Assembly (NCBI RefSeq): GCF_003854965.1
Contig: NZ_RQPI01000008.1
Span: 124,001 to 188,000 of the forward strand
Direction of reading: 5' to 3'
Source of the DNA: Paenibacillus rhizophilus
GTDB taxonomy: Bacteria > Bacillota > Bacilli > Paenibacillales > Paenibacillaceae
Length of the DNA stretch: 64,000 nt
Of the stretch, positions 35,576 through 44,600 are shown in pieces; the stretch's first letter is position 1; each line of letters starts with the position of its first letter. The translations under genes were made by a program, and so were the position numbers. Below the pieces are notes generated by a model that worked only from the letters and a program-made list of their open reading frames with translations, did not search any database and was not told where the DNA came from.

Positions 35576-37282
35576 CTAAAGCTTCTGAAAATACGGCGAT
35601 GCCGTTTCTTCTTGGTATAACACACCACCAGACAGGCGGTAGATATGGTCGCAGACATCGAATACAGACAAGCGGTGGGTGATGGCAATGCATGTTCTTG
35701 GCGGCTGGGAGTTCCGGATATTTTGCAGGACCGCCCACTCCGTATCCATATCCAGGGCGGAAGTCGCCTCATCGAGCAGCAGGATGGGCGCCGGCCTCAG
35801 CAGGGCCCGGGCGATGGCGATCCGCTGGGCCTGGCCTTCGGATAAGCCGGAGCCATGTTCGCCGATAACCGTATGAATGCCGTACGGAAGCTTCTCTATA
35901 AAGCTCAGGGCACAGGCTGTTTCAATGGCGGCATGTATTTCCTCTTCTGTAGCCGCAGGATTGCCGATCCGCAGATTGTCAGCGATCGTACCGGAGAATA
36001 ACGTGTTGCCTTGAGGAACGTAGGAAAAATAAGACCGGGTATCAGCCGACAGGCTGACGGGTTCGCGGTCCTTGCCGATGATGCTGATGTTCCCGCTTTG
36101 AGGTTCGAGCAGTGCCAGCAGAAGCCGGAGCAGCGTTGTTTTGCCTTCCCCCGAAGTCCCGATAAGGGCAACAAGCTCGCCGGGCTGAATGCGGAGAGAA
36201 ACATCGGTAAGAATCGGCTTGTTTGATTCATAGCTGTATGCGACATGTTCCATGCGCAGTTCGGATAAGCTTTCCTTGACGGCCGGGGAGGTCTCTTTTT
36301 TAGCTTCCGGCTGCAATTTTTGAAATACGATCAATCGCTCCGCCGATGTGACCATGGCGATGAGGATCGGGAAAGTGCGGGCCAGACCTTCAAGTGGTCC
36401 CTGGATTTGTCCGACAAGCTGCAAAAAAGCGGTAAACATCCCGAAACTCGCGGCCCCGGTGGATATTCGGAAAGCGCCCCAGATAAAGGCCAGGAAAAAT
36501 CCGAGCCGGTAACCGATTCCCATTGTAAGGTCCGCCGCCGCGTTAAAACGGGTGCGTTTAAGTATCCAGAACAATCGGTCCTGCTGGGAAGATTGCACTT
36601 TCTCCAAGCTGTTTTTTTCATTCTCGAAAGTTTTTACAATCAGCAGATTCTGGACGCATTCATGCAGCAGGGAGCGATAGCGGCTTTCGGCGGCCTGGAT
36701 TTGATGCTGCATCTTCTTCAGCTTGCTGCCGATATACCAGCTGATGAGTACGGACACGGGTCCAAGCACGAACGCGAACAGGGCCAGCGTTTTGTCAAAG
36801 TACAGCAGCGTAAAAAAGGCGGCCGCGAATTGGACAATCAATGCGACGATGTTCGGCAAGGTATTGATTAATCCGTCGGTGACGTTGGCCGAATCGCTTG
36901 TCAGGTGGGTCAACAGATCGCCGCTGTGGTATTTCCCGGCGGCGCTCCACTCCGTTCTATACAGCCGGTCCATGAAGCTCCGCTGCAGATCATTGTTGAC
37001 CGCTTCTCTCAGCTTAACGGTTCTCAAGGTCAGCAGGGAGGAAAGGCCCAACTGGAGAATCAGAATCAAGGCAAAGGCGATGGCGTATACTCCGCTAAGG
37101 CGCATGCTGCTCTGCACGGCATGATCGATTACCTGCTTGGAGACGATGGCGAGGGCCGCTCCGCTAAGAGAAATGATGACATTGAGCAGAATGATCGCGG
37201 ACAGCGCACCCCATTTTCTCTTCATGCACTGTGTCAGCCAGCGGTAAATATCGGTGTTAAAGAGATGCCTAAGTTTGTTCAT
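35576..37282 (-). CDS. ABC exporter (fused membrane and ATPase domains)
   Basis: A 568-residue half-transporter: six membrane segments in the first 320 residues, then an ATPase domain with Walker A GTSGEGKTT, Q-loop VPQGNTLFSG, signature LSEGQAQR, Walker B PILLLDEATSALD and the switch His in AITHRLS. No peptidase C39 domain is present. Lasso and other RiPP clusters usually have such a D protein that exports the product and gives immunity; here it is convergent with the precursor gene. The ATG at 37282 follows GGGGAG by seven bases. A weak SinR-like dyad (GTTCGCT...AAGAAAC, 37354-37369) lies upstream. Confidence 0.88.
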   Translation of the reverse strand: MNKLRHLFNTDIYRWLTQCMKRKWGALSAIILLNVIISLSGAALAIVSKQVIDHAVQSSMRLSGVYAIAFALILILQLGLSSLLTLRTVKLREAVNNDLQRSFMDRLYRTEWSAAGKYHSGDLLTHLTSDSANVTDGLINTLPNIVALIVQFAAAFFTLLYFDKTLALFAFVLGPVSVLISWYIGSKLKKMQHQIQAAESRYRSLLHECVQNLLIVKTFENEKNSLEKVQSSQQDRLFWILKRTRFNAAADLTMGIGYRLGFFLAFIWGAFRISTGAASFGMFTAFLQLVGQIQGPLEGLARTFPILIAMVTSAERLIVFQKLQPEAKKETSPAVKESLSELRMEHVAYSYESNKPILTDVSLRIQPGELVALIGTSGEGKTTLLRLLLALLEPQSGNISIIGKDREPVSLSADTRSYFSYVPQGNTLFSGTIADNLRIGNPAATEEEIHAAIETACALSFIEKLPYGIHTVIGEHGSGLSEGQAQRIAIARALLRPAPILLLDEATSALDMDTEWAVLQNIRNSQPPRTCIAITHRLSVFDVCDHIYRLSGGVLYQEETASPYFQKL

Positions 37283-37505
37283 GCGTAATCTCCCCAATCT
37301 GCCGGATTGCTGGAAAATAGTAACGGTTAAAGCAGGGACTAAAGTGCGGGTGTGTTCGCTGAAAGAAACGAACGGAAGTAAATACTTGGATATGCCTCTG
37401 GTCTTAAGGTGAAGTCTATCAAAGATAAATCAAAAATCAAGTGCGAGATTTTCCGGATTTACGTTTCTCCATTGTTATGTATTTACAAATCCCCCATTCC
37501 ATTAT

Positions 37506-37521
37506 ATTCTTTATAAAGAAC
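37506..37521 (+). promoter_or_regulatory. SinR-box-like dyad upstream of the small secreted protein
   Basis: ATTCTTTATAAAGAAC differs from the perfect dyad GTTCTTTATAAAGAAC only at the first base. It is 46 bases upstream of the start codon, with an A+T-rich tail (TTAATTTAGACTATAC) resembling that of the dyads at 29115 and 32038. Confidence 0.6.
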
Positions 37522-37567
37522 TACCTTGTAGTTAATTTAGACTATACGAAAGAGAGGACTCGGAAGT

Positions 37568-37894
37568 ATGGTAACGTGTATGAAGAAATACACACGGCTC
37601 ACGCTGATTGTGCTGCTTCTCAGTGCGATCATGCTGCCGGCCTCTGCCTATGCATCCTCCGGCTCGGCAGAAGCGAAGTATTCCTCTTCTTATGCGACCT
37701 CCTTTTTATCCTCACTGACCAACGTGTTTGCCTCCTGGTTTGACAAGGAAGCAACAACGTCCCAAAGCAGCAACAACACATCCGGTAATTGGTTAAGCTG
37801 GCTAAAAGGCAGGGACTGCGATGATGAAAGGGATTGGTGGGAGGACAATCAGCATGATTCCTACAAGCTGTGGAAAAAGTATTACGGTTACTGA
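37568..37894 (+). CDS. Small secreted protein with SinR-like control
   Basis: A 108-residue protein with a clear signal peptide: KKYTRLTLIVLLLSAIMLPA, then cleavage expected near SAYA. The mature part is Ser-rich (KYSSSYATSFLSSL), then carries a charged aromatic tail with DERDWWEDN and a C-terminal KKYYGY. No family is recognised. It has its own operator-like dyad and a strong terminator, so it is a single-gene unit. The position between the RiPP exporter and the SLH beta-helix gene, and the shared operator, suggest a matrix or surface role; a RiPP-related role is also possible. Confidence 0.7.
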   Translation: MVTCMKKYTRLTLIVLLLSAIMLPASAYASSGSAEAKYSSSYATSFLSSLTNVFASWFDKEATTSQSSNNTSGNWLSWLKGRDCDDERDWWEDNQHDSYKLWKKYYGY

Positions 37895-37900
37895 ATTAGA

Positions 37901-37932
37901 ATGGCCCGGGATTTTCCCCGGGCCATTTTTTT
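37901..37932 (+). terminator. Rho-independent terminator
   Basis: ATGGCCCGGG pairs with CCCGGGCCAT across a six-base loop and is followed by TTTTTTT. It sits between the convergent secreted-protein and SLH beta-helix genes. Confidence 0.85.
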
Positions 37933-37934
37933 AC

Positions 37935-40900
37935 TTATTGCTGGATATTTCCGCTCTGCACGTCATTGCTCTTAAGAGCCAGTACGGCCTTATTAAGGAT
38001 GTTGTTCTTGACTGTATAGGGCGGCGCATTTGTACCCGCATAGATCGTGGAAATGCCTACAGCGGCGATATTGGAAGTGACGGTATTGCCGATAATCGAT
38101 ACGTTGAAGACATCGGCGGGATCATTTCGTTTCCAGTAGTCGTTGATTTTGATCAGCTCAACCGAAGTCCGCGCAAGCTTCATGGCTGTCACCGTATTAT
38201 TTTCGAGAACGACTCGATTAGCCGTTTCAACCGTAATGGCCGAAGCATCGCCCTTAACGTTGAACTTGGAGTTCGTGATCTTCAGATCCAGATTGGCATG
38301 GCTTGCGATAAGGGCGGTGCTGCCGGTAGCGTTGGAGGCAAAAGTGCAATTATCGAAGCTGTATACGCCATTGGCTACAATCGGTGACCCGAACCGGCTG
38401 CCGTCCGCAGCTTCAAATATAGAGTTCGTGTACGTGCCCTGCGGTAAAGTCATGCCTTGGGCAGAGTTGAATCCTAGAACCTTGATATTATTAAATGCCG
38501 ATCCCGGTTTGGGATTGCCGTTGAAGCTGGCGAAGGCCGCTTCTCCAGCTACTGTAACATTGGAGACCTCGATGGCTTCCCCGCTTATGGCAAAGCCCGC
38601 ATCCACTTTCTTTGTAATCTGAATATTCACATTGGAGACTTTGACGCCTTTCGGATTCTTGGCGCTGACGGACAATTTGCCGTTGGTGATCTCCATACCG
38701 TCGATGATAATATTGGGCCCTTGGAAGAAGGTGCCGGAATCATTCATCCGGTTACCCAGGAAGGATGCATCATGATAGGCGATAATCCGGGTAGCGTCAA
38801 AGTGATTGTTGACGACCTTTGCATTTTTGAACGTCTCGGATACCGCAAGTCCGATGATGCCCTTCGAGGCCAGATGGTTGCCCTCAACGGTTGCGTCATG
38901 CCCGTCATACAGGATGACGTCATAAACCGCATTATTGTAGAATTCATTGTTTTTAATAAAAATATTGGTGTTCAGGTTTCCGTTCTCGCCGTATCCGCCT
39001 TCCACATCAATGCCCGATTGCGGCGCGATCCCTTTGATGTCGTGCAGGATGTTGTTCATGATCAGCGCATTGTCGGCGCCGCCCACTGTAATGCCCTGGC
39101 GGCGGTTATAAGCGAACTCGGAATTTTTAACAACCGGATTCTGGGTGACGGTCCGGTTCCAAGCCTCCAGATAGGCGCCGGTTGACGAGGCTTTAATAAA
39201 TACCAGATGGAAGTATGCCGCACCGTCCGGTATCGTCATGATTTCTCTCGCCACAGCCGGCTGACTCTTGATGAAGGACCCGTCCGTACGATAGAAATAC
39301 ACGGTAAAGTTGCCGGGCAGATTGGCTATGTTGGAAATTTCGAAGGTCCGCTCCGTCTTGAAGATGGCGTTGTTAAAATAAATGCCGTCTTTGGTCCGGA
39401 CCTTGGTGCTGTCGCTGATCGGCTGGCCGGTTGCGCCGATTCCGCCGGAGACGAAGCTGGCTGCGTACAGATCCTTAAACATGGTGCCAAAGCCGCCAAG
39501 CACCAGCCCGTCGCCGGTGAAATACATCGCTTTGACGCCATCTATCGTTGTATTCTTCGCGCCTTCAACAAAAATGCCGTATCCGCCTTCGTGGGTGCCC
39601 GTATTATAAGGGTCCCGCTGGGAATAGTCATGGGTCTGCTTGTCGCCAAGGTACGTTCCGCCGCGAAGCGTTACATTGTTGGCGCCGTACCCGACATACA
39701 TGACATCGTATCGTTCCTTGCCGTTGGTTTCTTTCTGAAGGACGGCATCCATCGGCAGATCGAACAGCATATCGCCGACCATGGCGATCCGGCTGTTCTT
39801 GTCGATGAGATAGGTTCCGGACGGAAGGGTTGTTGCCGTGATGCCTTTCTGACGGGCCCAGATCAAGGCATTGTTAATGCCCTTGACGGTCTCCACCGGG
39901 TGAGTTCCATCGTTATAAATGCCCCACCGCGCAAGATCAATCAGATAGTGCGTCGGCGATGCCGACACGGGAGCGCTCAGGGGCGAGCGGTTTCCGCTGG
40001 TGTCTACGGCTTCCAACTGAACGCTGTACGCCACGCCGAAATCCAGCCCTTTAGCCTCGTAAAAGTTCTGCAAGAGAGGCTCGGCATTCATTTTTTGTCC
40101 GCCCACATAAATATTGTAACCGGCCAAATCGCTTTCCGTACCGGCCGCCCAGGAGACGGAAACTTTGCTTGGACCGCCCGCGGCCGATACCTGCGCGGGG
40201 GTAGCCGGCGGTACAATGTCCTTCGTCCGGATGGAAAGGCCGATGCCGGTTGAAGTCTTCACAACCGTATAAACCGTTTTGAGCGTGAAAGAATATTCTG
40301 TTTCCCCGGAGAGTCCTTCCGCTTTGTATCTGCCGTCTGACGAAGAACCGATCAGCACACCGCCCAGGTAAATATCCACCCGGTTAAAATTGGGGGAGGA
40401 GGGATTGTTCCAGGTCAGCGTTACGGATGTGCCGTCGTCCACAGCAGTCAACCCGCTGATTTCCTCGGGAGCCGAGTAATCCGCGTCTTGCGGTGTGGCG
40501 GATATCGGGATTGAAGGCCCCGATTCAATCTGGGCGTCATTTACAGCGGTCACATACAGACTGTAGCTTTGGCCATTTGTCAGCCCGTTCAGCATATAGG
40601 TGTCTCCGGTTACCGTAGCGGTATTGCTCTTAGTGCCGTCCCGATAGACATTGTAGCCGATAATGCCGCTCTCGCCGTTCTCCGTCCAATTTAGCCGCAC
40701 GGCTTCGTCCGAAGCGGAAGCGGACAGTCCGGCCGGAGGAGACGGAAGACTGGCAGGCGCTGTCGTCACGCTTAACTCAGTGCCTGCAGACTCCATGCCG
40801 GTCATGTTTACGGTCTTCAATACATAATGGTGGGTTGTGCCGGGAAGCAGACCGGTTTCCTGATAGAACGTATCAGCTGTCGCTGCCTTCAGGCTTCCTT

Positions 40901-42005
40901 CTTTATAAATGTTAACGGCTTTAAAATCGGGATACGCCGGGTTGAACCAGGTAAAAGACAAGCCTGTTTTACCGCTGAGCGACTTCAAGCCGGAAACTTC
41001 CTGCAGCACAGGCGCTTCGCTAGGAGCGGGAGTCGGCTCTGGAGCGGGCGTCATGCCGGGCGCCGGAGCGGGAGTCGGCTCGGGAGCGGGTGTCATGCCG
41101 GGCGCCGGAGCGGGAGTCGGCTCTGGAGCCGGAGTGGGAGTAGGCTCGGGCGCCGGAGCCGCCGCAGCCGGATCGGCAGAGGCGGAAGGAAGCGGCGATG
41201 GCGAAGGAGCCGGTGCTGCCGGAGCAACCGGAGCATCGCCGCCGGATCCGCCACCGCCGCCGATGGCAGCCATCAAACCCGCAGCGGCCGGTTCGCTCGC
41301 GGGAACGCCTTCCGGCGAAGCGGATGGGCTGACTTGCGGCGGCGCCGATTCGTCGGGCGAGCCGGCGGCGCCGATCCGCAGATCCTGGTAGAGCGTTCTG
41401 CCGAGCAGGGCGGCGAATTCGGAGCGGGTCACCTTTTTGGACGGCTGAAACTTGCCGTTCTCGTCTCCGGCCGCGATGCCGTTCGTTACCAGCTTGGAAA
41501 TGGACGAAGCGGCCCAGTGGTCGTCGGTGTCGGAAACATGGGCTGCGGCATTCGCGCCCTGGCTGTCCAGATTAAAGGCGCGCGCGATGAGCACGGCGCT
41601 GTCGGCCCGGGTAAGCGTCTCGCTGGGGCGGAACGTGCCGTCCGCATAACCGGTAATAAGATTGGACTTCTTCGCGGCTTTAATATAGGGATAAGCCCAA
41701 TATTCCGTCGACACATCGGAAATAGCCTGCGGATCATCCCCATTGGAGTCAACGCCGATGCCGCTTGCCTGCACGAGGATTTTTACGGCTTCCGCCCGGG
41801 TAATCGGATTGTCCGGACGGAAGGTTCCGTCGTCATACCCGCCGATAAGCTGCTGCTCTTTTAAGCGAGAGATTTCTTGATGTGCCCAGTGCTTGGGCGA
41901 AATGTCCGAGAACAGAACCGGACTGGCTGCCTCCGCCTGGGGGAATGTCGGCGTCAGCAAGGCGACGATAATAAGAACAATGAGGGTAAATGCTGTTTTT
42001 TTCAT
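37935..42005 (-). CDS. SLH-anchored surface protein with FnIII domains and right-handed beta-helix
   Basis: A 1356-residue secreted protein. Order: signal peptide (1-26); three SLH domains (DISPKHWAHQEI, DVSTEYWAYPYI, DTDDHWAASSI) for anchoring to pyruvylated wall polymer; a Pro/Ala-rich linker with repeats of TPAPAPGM; about three fibronectin type III domains (about 335-680); and a C-terminal right-handed beta-helix (about 690-1356) starting ARWGIYNDGTHPVETVKGIN, a pectate-lyase-superfamily start. Repeated N-x-F/I-x-x-N rungs follow (FIKNNEFYNNAVYDVILYDG). The beta-helix is paralogous to the next gene along its full length. It probably binds or cleaves a polysaccharide. Start behind AGAAGGGATAATCAT. 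Confidence 0.88.
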   Translation of the reverse strand: MKKTAFTLIVLIIVALLTPTFPQAEAASPVLFSDISPKHWAHQEISRLKEQQLIGGYDDGTFRPDNPITRAEAVKILVQASGIGVDSNGDDPQAISDVSTEYWAYPYIKAAKKSNLITGYADGTFRPSETLTRADSAVLIARAFNLDSQGANAAAHVSDTDDHWAASSISKLVTNGIAAGDENGKFQPSKKVTRSEFAALLGRTLYQDLRIGAAGSPDESAPPQVSPSASPEGVPASEPAAAGLMAAIGGGGGSGGDAPVAPAAPAPSPSPLPSASADPAAAAPAPEPTPTPAPEPTPAPAPGMTPAPEPTPAPAPGMTPAPEPTPAPSEAPVLQEVSGLKSLSGKTGLSFTWFNPAYPDFKAVNIYKEGSLKAATADTFYQETGLLPGTTHHYVLKTVNMTGMESAGTELSVTTAPASLPSPPAGLSASASDEAVRLNWTENGESGIIGYNVYRDGTKSNTATVTGDTYMLNGLTNGQSYSLYVTAVNDAQIESGPSIPISATPQDADYSAPEEISGLTAVDDGTSVTLTWNNPSSPNFNRVDIYLGGVLIGSSSDGRYKAEGLSGETEYSFTLKTVYTVVKTSTGIGLSIRTKDIVPPATPAQVSAAGGPSKVSVSWAAGTESDLAGYNIYVGGQKMNAEPLLQNFYEAKGLDFGVAYSVQLEAVDTSGNRSPLSAPVSASPTHYLIDLARWGIYNDGTHPVETVKGINNALIWARQKGITATTLPSGTYLIDKNSRIAMVGDMLFDLPMDAVLQKETNGKERYDVMYVGYGANNVTLRGGTYLGDKQTHDYSQRDPYNTGTHEGGYGIFVEGAKNTTIDGVKAMYFTGDGLVLGGFGTMFKDLYAASFVSGGIGATGQPISDSTKVRTKDGIYFNNAIFKTERTFEISNIANLPGNFTVYFYRTDGSFIKSQPAVAREIMTIPDGAAYFHLVFIKASSTGAYLEAWNRTVTQNPVVKNSEFAYNRRQGITVGGADNALIMNNILHDIKGIAPQSGIDVEGGYGENGNLNTNIFIKNNEFYNNAVYDVILYDGHDATVEGNHLASKGIIGLAVSETFKNAKVVNNHFDATRIIAYHDASFLGNRMNDSGTFFQGPNIIIDGMEITNGKLSVSAKNPKGVKVSNVNIQITKKVDAGFAISGEAIEVSNVTVAGEAAFASFNGNPKPGSAFNNIKVLGFNSAQGMTLPQGTYTNSIFEAADGSRFGSPIVANGVYSFDNCTFASNATGSTALIASHANLDLKITNSKFNVKGDASAITVETANRVVLENNTVTAMKLARTSVELIKINDYWKRNDPADVFNVSIIGNTVTSNIAAVGISTIYAGTNAPPYTVKNNILNKAVLALKSNDVQSGNIQQ

Positions 42006-42127
42006 ATGATTATCCCTTCTTCATGGAAATTTTATCAATGGAAATCGATGCCTGACATAGTTTATCGGAATTCGCAATAACGGATTGAAGACGTGAAACA
42101 GGAGATTCAAGGAAAAAAGGCGGGTCT

Positions 42128-42134
42128 AAAGAAC
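42128..42134. promoter_or_regulatory. SinR half-site in the divergent beta-helix promoter region
   Basis: AAAGAAC, the exact reverse complement of GTTCTTT, lies 123 bases upstream of the leftward SLH gene. The other half of a dyad is not clear, so this is a half-site only. Confidence 0.4.
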
Positions 42135-42200
42135 TGTTTTTTTGGAGTGGGACTTAAGCCTTTCCATTCGAAAAAAAACGTGATAGTCTAAAATAGGGTA

Positions 42201-42216
42201 GTTCGTTTTAAAGAAC
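42201..42216 (+). promoter_or_regulatory. SinR-box-like dyad upstream of the secreted beta-helix gene
   Basis: GTTCGTTTTAAAGAAC has the 7-2-7 layout with one mismatch in the left half. It ends 43 bases before the GTG start at 42260. A TAAAAT box at 42189 lies just upstream. Confidence 0.55.
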
Positions 42217-42259
42217 GAATGATATGCGGATGGAATCTGGAACGGGAGGACGAGATCGA

Positions 42260-44398
42260 GTGAGCAAACCATTATGGAGGTTGATTCTGCCTTTGATCGT
42301 TTTGTTGCTTCTTTCGGGGTTGCCGCCCCAGATCTATGGTCAGGATTCACCCGAGCCGCAGCAGCCGGTGACGATTGAGTTGTCCAAGTGGAAGATTTAC
42401 AATGACGGAACCCATCCGTCGGAAACGACCAAAGGCATCAACGCGGCTTTAGCCACGCTGCATAACAACGGAGTTAAAGCTGTGACACTGCCGTCCGGCA
42501 CGTACCTGATTGATAAGGACAGCCGTATTAACATGGTCAGCGATATGACGTTTATTTTGCCGGATGACGCCGTGCTGCAAAAGGAAGCAAACGGAAAAGA
42601 GCGGTACGAAACGATGTTCCTTGGCTACGGGGTCGATAATGTCACCTTAAAGGGCGGAACTTATAGCGGTGATAAAGACCAGCATGATTTCTCCAAAAAG
42701 GACAGTCCGCACAGCCCGGGTACGCATGAGAACGGATACGGCATATTGATGGAGGGAGCGTCAAATGTTATGGTCGACGGCGTCAAGACCGTTAATTTTA
42801 CCGGAGACGGAATGGCAATCGGCGGCGTTGGCACCTTAATCAAAGACCTGTATGAGGGAGGGTTTGTTACCGGAGCGCTCGATGCTAAAGGATATGCCGT
42901 GAAAAATAAGAACAAAATCCGCACCCAATCGCCAATCCCGCTCACCGCTCCCGTTCTTCAAACAGAAAAGATTTTTGAAATTTCAAACGTCAAAAAGCTG
43001 CCGTATACGTTTGAAGTCTATTTCTACCAAAGCGGCGGAAAGTTCATCAAGAAGATATCGGCCAAGGCCCGCGATCAAATGGCTATTCCGCCCGGAGCCG
43101 CCTATTGTCATCTTGTGCTGAATCAGGCGTCCTCCAAGGGCGGCTATCTGGAAGTATGGAACCGTGTCGTCAGCCGGAACATTACGGTCCGAAACTCGGA
43201 GTCCGCATTCAACCGCCGCCAGGGCATTACGGTCGGCGGAGCCGACAATGTTCTGATTACCGGAAATCGGCTTCATGATATCAAGGGAACGGCTCCTCAG
43301 TCCGGTATTGATGTGGAGGGCGGATACGGGGAGAACGGCAATCTGAACACCAACATCACGATTAAAAACAATGAGTTCTACAACAACGCCGCATATGACG
43401 CTATTCTTTACGACGGACGCAGCGCCTGGGTGGACGGAAATCATTTTGCTTCCAAGGGAGCCATTGGACTTGCGGTATCCCCGCCATTCAGCAACGCGTG
43501 GGTCTCAGATAATCATTTTGACGGTACACGCATCTATGCCTATCATGATGTCTATTTGCAAAATAATGCCATGAACGATTCCGTAACCTTTTTCGAAGGG
43601 CCGAATATTGTTATTGATGGAATGAAGATCACGAACGGCACACTCGCCCTAAGCGCGAAAGAGGCCTACGGAATCAAGGTATCCAATGTTGATATTGCAA
43701 TTACGCAAAAAGTGGATGCGGGTCTCAGCGTCAACAATCAACCGGTGCGCCTCTCCAATGTCACGATAACCGGGGAACCCTCCCTGCGGAGTCTTTCAGG
43801 AAATGCGGTTTCCGGAAGTGTGTTCGATCATTTGAAGGTTATAGGCTACAACTCGGCTTATGGGCTGTCCCTGCCTCCGGGAACCTATAAGGACAGCCGG
43901 TTCGAGGCGGCGGAAGGCGGGAAATTCGGCACACTTTCAGCCGTTCTGACCGGAGAGTATGTGTTTGATGGCTGTACTTTTAGAGGAAATACTAACGGTG
44001 CGGGCATGCTGTACGCCGAGAACAAGCAATTAAAGCTGACCGTGAAGAACTCCGCTTTCGAGCTGCCCGGCAATATGCAGGCTATCAGTATTCAAGCGGC
44101 TCAAAGCGTCCTTGTGGAGAACAATGTTGTGGACGCGGAGCACCTGACTTCCAAAAGTACGGAGATTGTTAAAATCAACGATTATTGGAAGCGGAACGAC
44201 CCGTACGATGTGGGGAGCGCCGTGATCCGGAAGAACAAGATTACTAGTAATCTGCAGGCCGTAGGGATCTCGACAGAGTATGCCGGAATACAGGCGCCTC
44301 CTTATACAATAGAAGGGAATACTCTTGTTAATGCGCAGCTCTCATTGAAAGCCAATGATAGAGTCAATAATAATATATTGCAGCAGCTTAAATATTGA
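42260..44398 (+). CDS. Secreted right-handed beta-helix protein (pectate lyase-like fold)
   Basis: A 712-residue protein. The GTG at 42260 follows GGGAGGACGAGATCGA and opens a standard signal peptide (VSKPLWRLILPLIVLLLL, cleavage near IYG); an ATG at 42224 is in frame but overlaps the promoter region. The rest is a parallel beta-helix starting LSKWKIYNDGTHPSETTKGI and ending with INDYWKRNDPYDV and GISTEYAGIQAPPYTI, nearly the same as in the SLH paralogue (INDYWKRNDPADV). It lacks SLH and FnIII domains, so it should be released or bound through sugar. Placed between the paralogue and the EPS operon, it may process the exopolysaccharide. Confidence 0.87.
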   Translation: MSKPLWRLILPLIVLLLLSGLPPQIYGQDSPEPQQPVTIELSKWKIYNDGTHPSETTKGINAALATLHNNGVKAVTLPSGTYLIDKDSRINMVSDMTFILPDDAVLQKEANGKERYETMFLGYGVDNVTLKGGTYSGDKDQHDFSKKDSPHSPGTHENGYGILMEGASNVMVDGVKTVNFTGDGMAIGGVGTLIKDLYEGGFVTGALDAKGYAVKNKNKIRTQSPIPLTAPVLQTEKIFEISNVKKLPYTFEVYFYQSGGKFIKKISAKARDQMAIPPGAAYCHLVLNQASSKGGYLEVWNRVVSRNITVRNSESAFNRRQGITVGGADNVLITGNRLHDIKGTAPQSGIDVEGGYGENGNLNTNITIKNNEFYNNAAYDAILYDGRSAWVDGNHFASKGAIGLAVSPPFSNAWVSDNHFDGTRIYAYHDVYLQNNAMNDSVTFFEGPNIVIDGMKITNGTLALSAKEAYGIKVSNVDIAITQKVDAGLSVNNQPVRLSNVTITGEPSLRSLSGNAVSGSVFDHLKVIGYNSAYGLSLPPGTYKDSRFEAAEGGKFGTLSAVLTGEYVFDGCTFRGNTNGAGMLYAENKQLKLTVKNSAFELPGNMQAISIQAAQSVLVENNVVDAEHLTSKSTEIVKINDYWKRNDPYDVGSAVIRKNKITSNLQAVGISTEYAGIQAPPYTIEGNTLVNAQLSLKANDRVNNNILQQLKY

Positions 44399-44408
44399 CC
44401 GGGCAAAG

Positions 44409-44456
44409 AAGCGGCTCCAGATGTCATGCAGGGATGACTGGTGGCCGCTTTTTTTT
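44409..44456 (+). terminator. Rho-independent terminator
   Basis: AAGCGGC(T)CCAG pairs with CTGG(TG)GCCGCTT and is followed by TTTTTTT. It ends the beta-helix gene and separates it from the EPS operon. Confidence 0.75.
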
Positions 44457-44523
44457 GTGCGCATGAACGAACGATTGGTGATCTTAATAACAAACGAAAT
44501 CAACATAATTAAGGGGATAATAG

Positions 44524-44552
44524 TTGACATGTTCTATATAAAGAACTAAAAT
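44524..44552 (+). promoter_or_regulatory. EPS operon promoter with operator inside the spacer
   Basis: TTGACA (44524-44529) and TAAAAT (44547-44552) are exactly 17 bases apart, a near-consensus sigma-A promoter. The spacer is filled by GTTCTATATAAAGAAC (44531-44546), a SinR-type dyad with one mismatch. A protein bound there would block RNA polymerase directly. Confidence 0.8.
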
Positions 44553-44563
44553 TAACGCACAAC

Positions 44564-44579
44564 GTTCTTTATTAAGTTA
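44564..44579 (+). promoter_or_regulatory. Second SinR-like site at the EPS transcription start
   Basis: GTTCTTT (44564-44570) is an exact SinR half-site; the right half (TAAGTTA) is degenerate. It lies just after the expected transcription start (about 44559), 33 bases from the first dyad centre, so two operators flank the -10 box. Confidence 0.55.
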
Positions 44580-44600
44580 CTCTTTAAAGTGGGTGAAAAT

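Noticed and set aside
37354-37369. GTTCGCTGAAAGAAAC as another SinR dyad before the exporter
   Set aside because: The right half differs at two positions from AAAGAAC, so it is recorded only as weak and not counted among the operator sites.
40909-41391. Ala/Gly-rich plus-strand frame opposite the SLH protein linker
   Set aside because: It is the complement of the Pro/Ala repeat linker; the repeat composition keeps several frames open.
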